Positions 33,716-46,100 of a DNA stretch of 64,000 nucleotides are shown piece after piece. Below the pieces are notes generated by a model. That model did not search any database. It was not told the origin of the DNA and saw nothing but the letters and a program-made list of their open reading frames with translations. The position numbers were made by a program, and so were the translations under genes. The stretch comes from Euborellia annulipes (taxonomy: Eukaryota; Arthropoda; Insecta; Dermaptera; Anisolabididae), in NCBI GenBank assembly GCA_023213315.1, contig JAKCPI010025220.1:1-64000 (forward strand), in the 5' to 3' direction. The first letter of the stretch is position 1; every line of letters begins with the position of its first letter.

Positions 33716-33867
33716 TACAGTTTTGTTCGATTATAGCTCCCTGGGCGCCCGAGGGAGTCCGGCGCATGCGTAGTGAAGAAGATCACATGCGCAGTAACGA
33801 AAAGCAATACACTTTTCCTTAAAGCGCATGCGCCGGGCGCCCAGGAAGCTATAATCGAACAGACAGA
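33716..33867. mobile_element. GC-rich short TIR element (MITE-like)
   Basis: TTCGATTATAGCTCCCTGGG and its complement form about 33-bp inverted ends. The interior contains two GCGCATGCG-type palindromes. GC content is far above the surroundings. Confidence 0.65.
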
Positions 33868-34189
33868 ATAAATGAACAAATTGAAACATATCACCAACTG
33901 TTTTTCTATTTAGTTAATTTTATAGTGAATAATTTTTTTTTAGTTACACCACTTTCAAAGATTTGATTGAAAGTTGGGGTTAATGCGAGTCAGACCTTAG
34001 TGTGAATCCCCATCAGTTGTGTGAAGAATGGATTTGCATTTGTAACTCTCTCTGTGTGTGGGTAGTAGTTGAAATTAAAAAGTAAAATGTATTTTTCCTT
34101 TTAATTTTTTTAATATTAATTCATATCAATATTGAAACAATTAGAATAAATATCATCTTATGTAAAAAAATAAAAAAATTGTATAAATA

Positions 34190-37100
34190 TTAATGACCTG
34201 AAATGAGGGCTATGACATATTCATTTCCTTCAGCTAACATATCATTTTTTAATTTTAAAAGTTCTTCCCTAAATTCTTTATCATCCTTGTGAGATGTTTT
34301 CAATTTTTTACAATCATTAAGAAACGATGCGATTCGCTCTTGGCCAACCTGCAAAAAAAATCAATTTAATTATATAACTAAATAGTTCGTGATATCTAGA
34401 GATTTAAAAAACAATTTGGAAAAGTAGCCTATATCTTATTTTATGCGTAAAAAATGATGGTGATATTTAAATGTATGGAATTTTTTTTTTTTTTTTTTAT
34501 TGATTTAAATTAATTGTGGCGAAAGCTTGGGATTGGTGAGCCCGAACAATCAGCGTGTGGAACGTCGCCCGGTAACCATATGTACTATTTATTGCACAGT
34601 AAAGTTATTAAATAAATCTTTAAATGGCCACAGTAGCCTAAAAGATTTTTTGTGTCGAGATATGATTAGTTTTCGACAGTACAGTACCTTCGAATTTCAA
34701 GATGTAAAATTATAAGTATTGGAAAATATTTTGTTACCATGGCAACCATTTCTCCTATCTTTCCTATGAAGTACAAGAGTAAAGTGGTCTTCACAAGATT
34801 TTAATAGCAAAATATACATTTTAAAGAGCATCTAAAAAATAATTGATTTTTGAATTTTAATCAAAATCGTTAGAGCGAATTTCGGGAAAATCTAAAAAAA
34901 CTGAAAAAGTACATCAGTAAAGTACTAGCACTTTTTGGCAGAGTTTGATCAAAAGCTTATTTTCACGTCCTAGGTGGGTGTCTAACTTAAATATAAAATT
35001 TCAATCTCCTAGCTCAATTCCTTCATGCTTTAAATTGAACCCAGACACCCACAGACACACAGGCAAACTATGTCGCGAAAACAAGTTTTTACTTTCTCTT
35101 ACCTATATGTATATGTGAATAATTTATTTATTTATTCATTTGTCATCAGGTCAACTGATAGATTTTTGAAATCAAGCGGATTTTTTCTCACAAATTATCC
35201 AATAACCGTATATTATTTTGAAATTTACTCATGTGAATTGCTCGCGTAGGTCCGGCCATGAATGTACCAGTGGGGTTAAATTAATTTTCTTAACATTTAT
35301 TAAATTAGGACTACTTTTATTCATTTTCAAATTCTTAAGAAATGTAAAAGTTATTTAAAAATACAAAAGAGTATTTTTTTACCTCTACAATTTTGCTCTC
35401 CAGATCCAAACCCTGATAGATTTCTAACTCATCTTGCTTTCTTTTGGCATTCTGTAAAAAAAAATTAATTATAAATTAGAATTTACGAGATGTTTAAACT
35501 TGATATAACTGGATATATTTTATTTTATTTTAAAATACGCATAATAACAAACATGATAACCTATAGTACTTATATAATGATTTTTTGTGAATTCTTATGC
35601 TTTTAAAAATTAATATTTAATAATATGACCCATGGGACAAGAAAAATTGTAATATATTAGAATTACCGAAAAATTCTAGGAAATATTTGAAGATGTTAAC
35701 TAGAAATTATTTATTAATCCGAGAATGTTTCAATCAAATAATTAATACGATACCTAAAAAGAAAAAACTCATACCTCAACTGTGGATGATTTGAATCCAG
35801 CCATTGAAGCAACATGGACACCAAAACTCTGAAGACTTGGTCCTGGTTTCACTTGATAGAGTAAAGTGAGACGTTCATCTTCTGGGCGTGCAAGGGCTGT
35901 TACATGGAAATTGGCAACTGTCGATGCTGTTTCAGGTAATCTGGTTAATTCATGAAAATGCGTGGCGAAAAGAGTAAAGGCGCCAATGTTATTTGCTAAA
36001 TGCTCAGCAATGGCATAAGCGAGGCCGCAACCCTCGTAGGTTGACGTTCCTTTAAAGAAGAAGTTTTTTATCATTTATTTTTTGCATTATAATTATTATT
36101 ATTGTATAAATCAAAGGTGGGGAGCCCACCTAAAAACGAAAGCTTTTCTGAAAAAGTGATCATATTTTGAAATAAAAAATAAACGCTATTATTATATGTG
36201 AAACATAATTTCTGAACACTGTTCCTATTTCTGTTGTTCAAATGTTGTTAACAGTTAGATCCTATTCTTAATGTAGGCCCAAAAAAAGTAGTAAAAATCT
36301 GGAAAATTTTAGACTCACATCTCAAGATCTGGACCAAATAATGTCTATATTACGGAAAATTACCATTTCAGGGAATTTTGTGCGTAATAGGGTGATTGTT
36401 TCTCCATTTGTGTGGAATGAAGCTTGTCGTGCTGAAAATAAACATCGTCCACTTCGAGAGCATTGACTCCAGATCAAAAAATGTCGGCTTTAGCTTTAAG
36501 CCATTAGGCCCCAAAAGAAAGTTTTTACAAAAAAACTTAGATTAAATAAACAAGTTATTTTTATGTTTTGCACTAATACTATAATTTTCTTCTGCAAATA
36601 CAAGAATAATACTTTTTATTAAAATAAAAATATGATCATTTTTTAAACAAATTTTCGTTTTTAGTGTAATAAAATGGAAATGCGGGTGAGTTAAGTCGAG
36701 TCATAAGTTAGATGGTGGTCACCATGCTGGTGAAAACTAATAAAAAATAATAAATTTTGTCTTTTTTGTCTATAGATGTTTGTGTTTGTTGATGTTCAGA
36801 AAGAAAAATGGATATTTTTCTTTATAATGAGTGAAGAACTTGGAACAGATAGCGCTTTTCTCTATCAATAAGAAATATGGAGGGAATCAAAGTGCCAGTT
36901 AATCAATTAGAATTTTTTTTACCTCTTCCTAATTCATCAATTAACACCAAAGAATTTTTGCTTGCGCCTCTTAAGATGGCTGTAGTTTCAATCATTTCGT
37001 TCATAAAGGTACTAACACCCTTTGCAAGGCAATCAGAAGCCCCTACTCTTGCAAGAATAGCATCTATAAGTGGAATACGCGCTTTGCTACATGGCACAAA

Positions 37101-40100
37101 GCTACCCACGTGAGCCATCAAAACAGCAACTCCCACAGACCTAAAAAATATGAATTTCATTAGTTATTATAGGAAAGAATCTCCGCCTATTTATTAGAAT
37201 AATTCAGTAGCGAATATTAATATCTTACTCAAATTTATAGATCTTGGAAATTATTTAACTAAAGTATTTTTATCAATCCAAGGGAAGCAATGCAGCGGCA
37301 GAAAATCGATGATTATTAAAATGCAAATTTCGAGGACAAGGTTTTTTATTCTTCTTGAGACAGTCTATTGTTGTTTTTCGTAGAATTTTTTTTTTAAAGA
37401 AAGTTGTAATCTTCAGGTATTAATTTATGACTAGATTAATAACTATTAGTAATTAAGGGGCTTCAGGAGGGCACATTGAATCTTTATATATATAGATTAA
37501 CGGCCAAGTAGTTCAGCACTCTTGCAAAAGATGGCATACTAGTCTATCAGCCGGCATTATCAGATCACTTATAAGCCTATATTTAAATATTTTTATGGTG
37601 TTATAAATGATATATTATCTATAATAATATTTATAAACTATTTATTATTAAAAGATCAACGAAAATCTAACAAATGCACGAGATTAAATATAACCATACC
37701 ATTCTGCCATCTGTTGGCAAATGTTCGTAATAGTTTGGCTTTTTGGCTAAATTGTTAAGATCCCTAACGTAATTTTATCGGCAAAAACATGGGAACTGCT
37801 TGACTCCTGAAGCGCCTTAAGACTAGATATTATGAGAAAGACATAACAACACAACAAATACATTAATTTAAAACAAAGTTCCAATATATGTGCCATAATT
37901 TGTATCCTTTCATTAAGTTTTTTAATTATTATACTTTATATTATAGCTACTAGAGGTATGATAATTAACTTAGTTCAACAGAAGAAAATTTAAAAATATG
38001 CACATATAATTTACCTTAAATAAGTACTTTTTCCACCCATGTTAGGTCCGGTTATCAATTGTAGTGAAGGTCCTTTCTCATTATGTGTTAATCGACAATC
38101 ATTTGCAATATAAGACATTCCTGGCATCAATTCAACACAAGGATGACGTAATTCAGTTAATTCTAAATCTTCACCGGGTTCTAGGATTTCTGGCTGAACA
38201 TAAGGAATCGGAGCATTGCAAGCCGTTTCAGCAAATCCAGCGAGAACATCTATTTGGGCCATTAAATCGGAGAGCTGGTTTAACGTGTTGGCGTACCTAG
38301 ATAGAAAAATAATTTATTAAAAATTTTTTTTAATTATAAATGCCTGAAAAATTATCTCCATAATAAATGTAATTTTTATTTCTTAGCCATCAATTTTTGC
38401 ATTATGAATATATTGTACATAAAATTTCTAAAATTTTGTTTGTCAGTGTTGGGCATGAATAAAATAAAGGGAAATGTTTTCGAAGACTAAAAATATTAAG
38501 AATCCCAGAGTTATCCCAACGTTCTTTGTCAATTCACCAATGCTTTAAAGCAGTGGTTCCCAACCTTTTTTGATGTGCGGCCCATTTTTATCATAAAAAC
38601 AACGCTGAGGCCCAGTGTATATATATAATTTTATATAAATATATATAATTTTTATCTTTTCTTAGACGTCCGCGGCCCAGTTCCAATCAGCTCGCAGCCC
38701 AAGGGGTGGGGAACGCTGTTTAAAGATTAAAAATTTGGGGAACCCGAATTTTGAGGGTTGGGTGGTCTGATAAAATAAATTAACAATGTACTTAATTATA
38801 TTTCCTTAATATATTGCTTATATATAAAATTTTATTTATTTGATTTGGTAAATTATTAAGTAATATTAATGAAGAATAGAAATGGCTGTGGTGATGATTG
38901 ATAAGAGCTACATTGAGGAAAGTGTAGCCAGTATAAATGAAACTTTTATATTATTTCATCGACGTTTCGGAAGCTCGTTGGTTCCATCTTCAGGACGAAA
39001 TAATTGTCGAAATTGAGATGGAGAACATTTTAAAGCTACACTCAACAAATGTTCATAAAGTTAGATGTTGTGCATAATATTATGCATAAATATATTATAA
39101 TTATGGTAATATTTAACAAATATTTAACAATTGTATGATCTTATATTATATAGGCTGTCCAGGTGAGTAACAGTCTCAAACGCTGACCAAGATAGACACA
39201 ACATACATTTCATGAACATTGTTGTGTGTACTTTATAACGTTCTCCATCTCAATTTGCAATTATTTCGTATTGATGAAAGAAAATTCAAAAGCTTTCATT
39301 TATATGCTGCCTTTCCTCATGAACTCCTTATCTATTCAAGTAATATTAATATAATGATATAATAGTATAATGGAGAGCAAAAGCTCAAACTCATTGTTAT
39401 ATGGCCAAAAATTGGGGTTTATTTTGTTACCAGAAGACCCTCTAGAAATAACATTGTGATACGGAGGATGGCAATTGTTAGGTTGATCGAAATATTTGCT
39501 TAATAGTTAATAGAGTGGAAATGTCAAAACAACTTATACAGGGAGCGGCAGCATAACTTCCTTTTTACTTTCTCTTACCTATGTATATATGTAATATATA
39601 TATAGAGAGAAAGTATTGGATTCATGTCAAAAATTCGATGTCGAGATTTTGATGGATCTTCACGTTTTGAGGTCCCCTGAATCCAAAAAAGTGGTTTTCG
39701 CGACATGGTCTGTCTGTCTGTCTGTGTGTCTGTCTGTCTGTCTGTCTGTCTGTGAACAAAATATCTCAAGAACGAAAAGAGCTAGGAGGTTGAAATTTTA
39801 TATTTAAGTTAGGCACCCCCCTGAGACGTGACACGAAGCTTTTGAACAAAATCGGCCAAAAAGTACTAGTACTTTACTGATGCACTTTTTCAGTTTTTTT
39901 CGATTTTCTCTAAATTTGCTCCAACGATTTTTTTTTAAATTCAAAAATCAATTATTTTTTAGATCTTCAATAAAATGTATATTCTCATTTTGTGATTGAA
40001 ATCTTCTGAAGACCACTTTACTCTTGTACTCCATAGAAAAGATAGGAGAAATGGTTGCCATGGTAACAAAATATAAATATTTTGCCATACTTATAAATTT

Positions 40101-43100
40101 TACATCTTGAATTCAATTGTACCCTACTGTCGGAAACTAAATACATGTCGACACAAAAAATCTGGTGTGACAAGCACAGAACACAACTTTCGATTACCGA
40201 AGGTAAGAGAAAGTTGTGTGCTGTGCGCCAGTCACACCAGATTTTTTCAAAATGCAATAAAACTAATTTGTGAATCAGATTTTTTAAATTATTTTTTATA
40301 ATGTAGATACAATATCTAAAGTTTTGTTTTACACAGTTTTGAAAATTATGTCAGATAGGTGACGCCTCCTATTGTCCATACACTGAATAAGCCGATTTCT
40401 GGCATTTGTCATGTCTCTTACCAGCATATCAGCGGGTTGGCAATTTCTTCCCGGATGTTGGTCTTCAGGTCTTGTAAGGTTCTTGGGCAGTTGTCATAAA
40501 AGCGGAATTCTTCTTATTCAATGTATGGACAATGGGAAGGGGGGGGGGTCACCTACCTGACATGATTTTTCAAAAGTGTGTAAAACAAAACTTTAAAAAT
40601 TATATCTACAATATAAAAAATAATTTTAAAAATCTTATTCATAAAGTGGGTTTTATTGCGTTTTGAAAAAAGGAAGTTATTCTGCCTTACTCAATATTTG
40701 AATTAGATTCCAAAATTATCATGGGATATTTATCAATTGGTATAAATTTGAATAAACTTTCACTTGACTGTCTGAGATCCGAACCTACATTTCTTTGCTT
40801 TTAAGATTTAAATTGTCTTATCTCTACATCATGGGGTTGTAATGAGCATTGTCACTAAAAAGATGGCACTTTCTATTGTTAACTTATTTCTAGTAAGTCG
40901 CAAAAAAGGGACTTTTGTTGGGGGCTCTTTGGGTGGGGTTAATTATATATAATATTTTAAAAAAAAAAAAAAAAACGCCCCCCCCCCCCCCCCCCCCCCC
41001 CCACACAATGTTTACTTACCCAGAGGCAATATTTATAATTTCACTGACAATTTTCTTCTGCATTTCCAGATATGAGTCTCGAGCTGTACAATATTCACTA
41101 TTCAATGTTTCTAACTTCGGCGAGCGGAAACGAATTCCATTTTTATTCGTATCTATAATTCGTAATGACTTGTGAGAATTTAAATCTTTTTCATTCTAAA
41201 AAAAAAATGGTTTAATTAATAAAATTCTATTAAATTAAGCAAAATGTTTTTTAAAATTTTAGATTTAGATAAAAAATTTACCCAGACCTTGCTTCGCTCA
41301 CCCTAGATCAGGGATCGGCAATCTATTTTAAGCAGAGAGCCATTTTTCCGTAAATAATTTTGCAAAATCTTACCAAGAGCCGCATCGGACTTTTATAAAA
41401 ATATTTTTACTAAATAGAATTATTATAACTTACTTAAAGAGATTAAAATATATGTTCAATTAAAAAAAAACTTAAGTGTGTTGGAATGAAAAGTCTTATA
41501 TAATTACGCACTTTATTTTAACATAAGTCTAATCAATTTCAAACCTATCATATTTAAAAGTCTTTTTGAAAAAAATATTTTTACTTTAATAAATGAAATT
41601 TCCATTTGTTTCAAGAAAATTAAAATATATATTTTGGACAGGCTCAAGAGCCACACAATTTGTATAAAAGAGCCGCATGCTGCTCGCAAGCCGCGGGTTG
41701 CCGACCCCTGTCCTAGATAGTTTATATTATTTTAAAAATAATATTAATTTCAACATACAAACTGATTTTCCCACTTTGGTGACATCTGAGTTGTAGGCTC
41801 TTATAAAATTTAACAGATCCAAGAGCTACCTTTATAAGGGTAAGACTGTAGGCTATTTATTATTATTATAATTATTAATATTAAAATATATTTTAAAATC
41901 ATAATACCTTAAGAGTAACTCGCATATAATATCCTAGCTGAAGCACGTTTTCCAATTTGAGAGGAATTCCTGTATCTTCGCTAACTCGATCAGATTCTTT
42001 CTGTATTTTCTCCTCTAACTGATTCATTTCTCCTCGTAATTCTATTTAAAAAAATATAATATATTAATATATCAAAAAAAATATTTATCTAATTATTTTG
42101 AATACCTTTAAGATCTTCATCAAAATCTGGTTTGACCATAAACTCGGCCCCACTTCCGCCTTGTTCAATTAATTCTAAATCTAATGTTGAAACAATCATC
42201 TCTTCGAAACGTTTCATGTCATCTGTATGTTCTTTCAAAGGTTTCAAAAACATATCACGAATCGTGGCATTTTCAAGCGACTCCAAGGTTTCTATTAATT
42301 GAGGGAAACGTTTAATCGATTGATAAACTCTAAAAGAAAAATGTTTGATAATTCAAAAGAAATGTTTTTGTTTTTTTTTTAACATCACATTAACATTTAC
42401 TCAAGAGAGAAGTTGCTGTTGATGCTACAATGAGCGTCACAATTAAGTCCCCACCTGTTAGCTAAACGTAAAATCTGATAAAGATGATTTTATTTTACCT
42501 TTTCAAATTTATAATTATTTCCCCATTTAACATAATCTATACCATATACTTAAGGCTCTAGCTATCAGGTGGGGACTTAATTGTGGCGATCACTGTACTA
42601 AGTTGGGAAAGGGCAAGTACAGGAGCAGCAAAGAAATTTTTAGTTACAAGCAAAAACAAAAAAAAAATAACATTGTGTGGTTTTATGAAACCACGATGAA
42701 AGTGAAACTTTTTTCGGATCGTATGCGTTTAACTGAAAATTTTCAGAAAATTATTCAATTAAGGGTATTAAAATCGCGTTTTTAATCTTAATTTAATAAT
42801 TGGAAAATGGGAATGATTTTGGGAAATCAAAAGAGGCATGTTAAAAACTGAGAAAAATATTTATTTAGTATTTGAATCATTTTAAATTATATTTTATCAA
42901 TTTAAAAATTCAATAATTAAATCTCACAATTATTTTTTTTATAATTCATCATATATATTAAATATCAAATTTCCTATTTTTGTCGTCACGGCTTGTGACG
43001 TCATAATTTGTAGCGTCATGGCCTTTGACGTCTTTGACGGCTTGTAACGCGACATGCTGATAGAGAAACGAAAAAATTTGTGTCGATCAAAATAAAGTTT

Positions 43101-46100
43101 CACTTTAAAAAATAAATAAAATACTATTGATAGAATTTCTAAATAATCTCAGAATGATTATTCCCCCTTTAGGTTTTAATAATTATTTGTACTAGAGTTA
43201 AAGGATAAATATAATAAAGTCGGGCTTTAATTTGAAGTTTTGGCAGCGTCTACTCCTCTCTTCTGATGAAATCTATTTGTCTTTCTCGACCTCGATCTCC
43301 CCTTCTATTTATCTATTTGCTATTTAATAAAAATATTGTCAAAAATTTAAAAAAAAAGAAATAAGAAATGAATACCTATAACAATCCTGAAGTGTAGCTT
43401 TAGCACGCATTAGTCTTCGAGCAAAAGCTTGGAGGTCGGGCATTTTTTTTAAATGTTCATCTTGAATATCTTGACGAATTCGTTGAGATGAGACCAGAGT
43501 CGCAACTATGTCGTATCTCTCCTTCAAAGAACTCATATCTCGAAGTGGTTGCTATTTTAAATATAAAACGATAAAAACTATAAAAAAGATCCAAAGAAAA
43601 AGAGAATATTTGACTTTATTTAAAGAATAATTAGAAGATAGGTGTTGGACAGTATCACTTTCAAAACTTGAAAGAAGATAAGCGTAATGAAGGAAATGGG
43701 TGAAGTCAAGTATCCCATGGAACAATGTGTTTTTCTGATATTTTATTAAACGCAGCTTCAAGAACATATACCTCTAGGAAATAAAAAATTAATACAGTCG
43801 ACTCTTGATAACTCGAAATTCAAGGAACCACAAGAAATATTAGAAATATTGAATTTTTGAATTATCAAGAGGAAAGAAAAAAATTCGAATTATTAAGAGT
43901 TTTTACTACATTTTTGAAAAGATATATAAGCTTAAATTAATTTTATACATAGCCTAAAGAAAAAAAGTAGCCCTTGGGCCATGGCTCGGTTGTAGAGTTT
44001 CCGCCTCTTGTGCAAGGAGATCAAGGGATCGCATCCCGGATCATGCGACAAAAATTTATTTCATTTGAATTGGCTACCAATCAAATGAAATAAATAGAAA
44101 CGGGGTCTAAATGGCCTCAGATGCCGTAAAAGACCTTAAATAAAATTTAAAAAAAAAGCAAAATAAGGAGTAAACGTGGCTAGGATAAATTCGAATTATA
44201 GAGAGAGTAAGTGGCCTAGTTCGAATTAGAGAACGTTCTCTCCCTCTCTTGTTTCCAAAGATATTTCGAATTATCGAGCGTATCTAAATATTCAATACGC
44301 AGATTTACCGAAGTTTACAGTTAGAGTTCAGATTATCGAAAAATTCGAATTATTGAGGTTCGAATTATCGAGAGTCGACTGTATATGAAAAGGGAGTAGT
44401 CAACTTTCTGTAGAGTAATTTCGTTTTAATTCTTTTTTTTCTTTAATCCCGATTTGCAGATGAATATTATAGAAGTAAGTCGGTTGGGCAAATAGCGGGA
44501 AGAGAAGAATGTCATAGCGAGAGTTTCTAACTCTGAATGAAGATTGCCATTCATTTATTGATCATTTTAATAAGTATTTATTTAAAAAATTCATATAAAA
44601 AAGAAACAGCTTTCAAATTTTATAGTATTTAAATATTTAAGATGTCGATGATTCAGCGGCAGGTTTTTTTAAGTCCCTAAATCTTCCACTGCGGATCAAA
44701 ATCTCCTTCAACGTCTCAGGGTTAAATGTTATGCTAGTTTTATTTTGTGAAAATTTCTTTATTTGTTAAATTACCTTGAGCCATTGGCTGATGAGTCGAT
44801 GACCAGGTTGAGTTCTGCATCTATCGAGTAACCCAAGGACACTGTTTGTGGGCGAAGCACGTGTCTGAGCGCCTTCAACGATTGGAGGCAAAAGGGTGAG
44901 AGCGGCAAGGGCTGCAGAATCCAGATGAACGAACCGAGAGAACTCAAGACGCTCCAGTCTAAAGTGACCGTGGTTTGATGAATCCTTTGATAACTAAACA
45001 AGTTTAAAAATAAATATATATATAGATTATTATAATTTTTTATGGTATCCTTGACATTTATCATTTAAGGTGAAGTTTTTCCTTAAAACAAAACAAAATA
45101 AGAGAAAGTAAAAAATGGAAATCCCGAAATCAAATTTAAATTAGGTTGTTCAATTTATTAAGGAAAGTTTTGTAAAATCTTAAATAACAGAATCTGAAAA
45201 TTAAAATAAATGATTTTTTACAACATCCGAATGAAATCACCCAAGTGAAATGAAAGTCTCCAAAAATTGATTTTCCAACAGGGATGATGTAGGCTTTTAA
45301 TTTATTAATGATTTTTCCTAAAAATTTTGAAATGTTAATCATAAAAAAACCTTGGCATTTGTGGTTTCCATATAATAACCCAATCATATTCTTTAGAATA
45401 AATATCAAATATGTTTCTCATTTTTCTCCTTTTTGAAATATTTCCATCAGACAGGAAATATAGGCTGAGGCATAATAAAAAGCGATTTGTAAAAGGCTGT
45501 TAAGAAAAAACACTTCATTAAAAAAAAATATTTTATATCATAATCTTAAAATACATGAAAAAGCCTTTTCTGCAATAGTAAAACATGGGTATTTTTTGAA
45601 GGTAACTCCGGTAAGATGGCGTCCGTATAATTGTTCTTCAATTGTTCGAGAAGGGTTATCTTGATAAACTTTGGTTTTCAGATAACCTCACAAGAAAAAG
45701 TCACATGGTGTGAGGTCCGGTGAACGAGAGGGCCATGCAATAGCCCCATTTCGGGAGATCCCAGGAAGTTGTTCAAATCCCACTGGCAATGCTGTGTCAG
45801 TACTGTGACAGTCGTACGGCTGGAGGAATGTGTGCGTCTAAACGGACGCCATCTTACCGGAGTTATCTTCAAAAAATAACCGATGATTTACTATTGCAAA
45901 AAATGGTTTTTCATGTATTTTATGATTATGATAAAAAAATTTTTTAACGAAGTGTTTTTACTTAACAGTATTTTAAAAATCGGCCTTTATTATTTCTTTG
46001 ATCCATATAACTACGATTTGGAAGATATTGTATATTTTTTCCTCTTTGTTTGGAATATTTGGGCGTTTTAGGGTCCCAAGACCAACCCAGGCAAAATTTG

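Larger units (their letters stand above)
30571..34189. other. Intergenic region between MSH2 3' end and SEC24 5' end
   Basis: SEC24 promoter and 5'UTR must lie on the low side, but I see no clear TATA or initiator. The region holds an inverted-repeat element (31505-31805), an interrupted SINE (31920-32335), its intact relative (32440-32580) and a GC-rich short TIR element (33716-33867). The stretch 32800-33700 shows nothing I can name. A weak ATTAAA on the minus strand near 34100 could serve MSH2 polyadenylation. Confidence 0.5.

Noticed and set aside
34527..34715. 62-codon open frame on the plus strand
   Set aside because: It crosses into the R1 hairpin end and has no recognisable motif.
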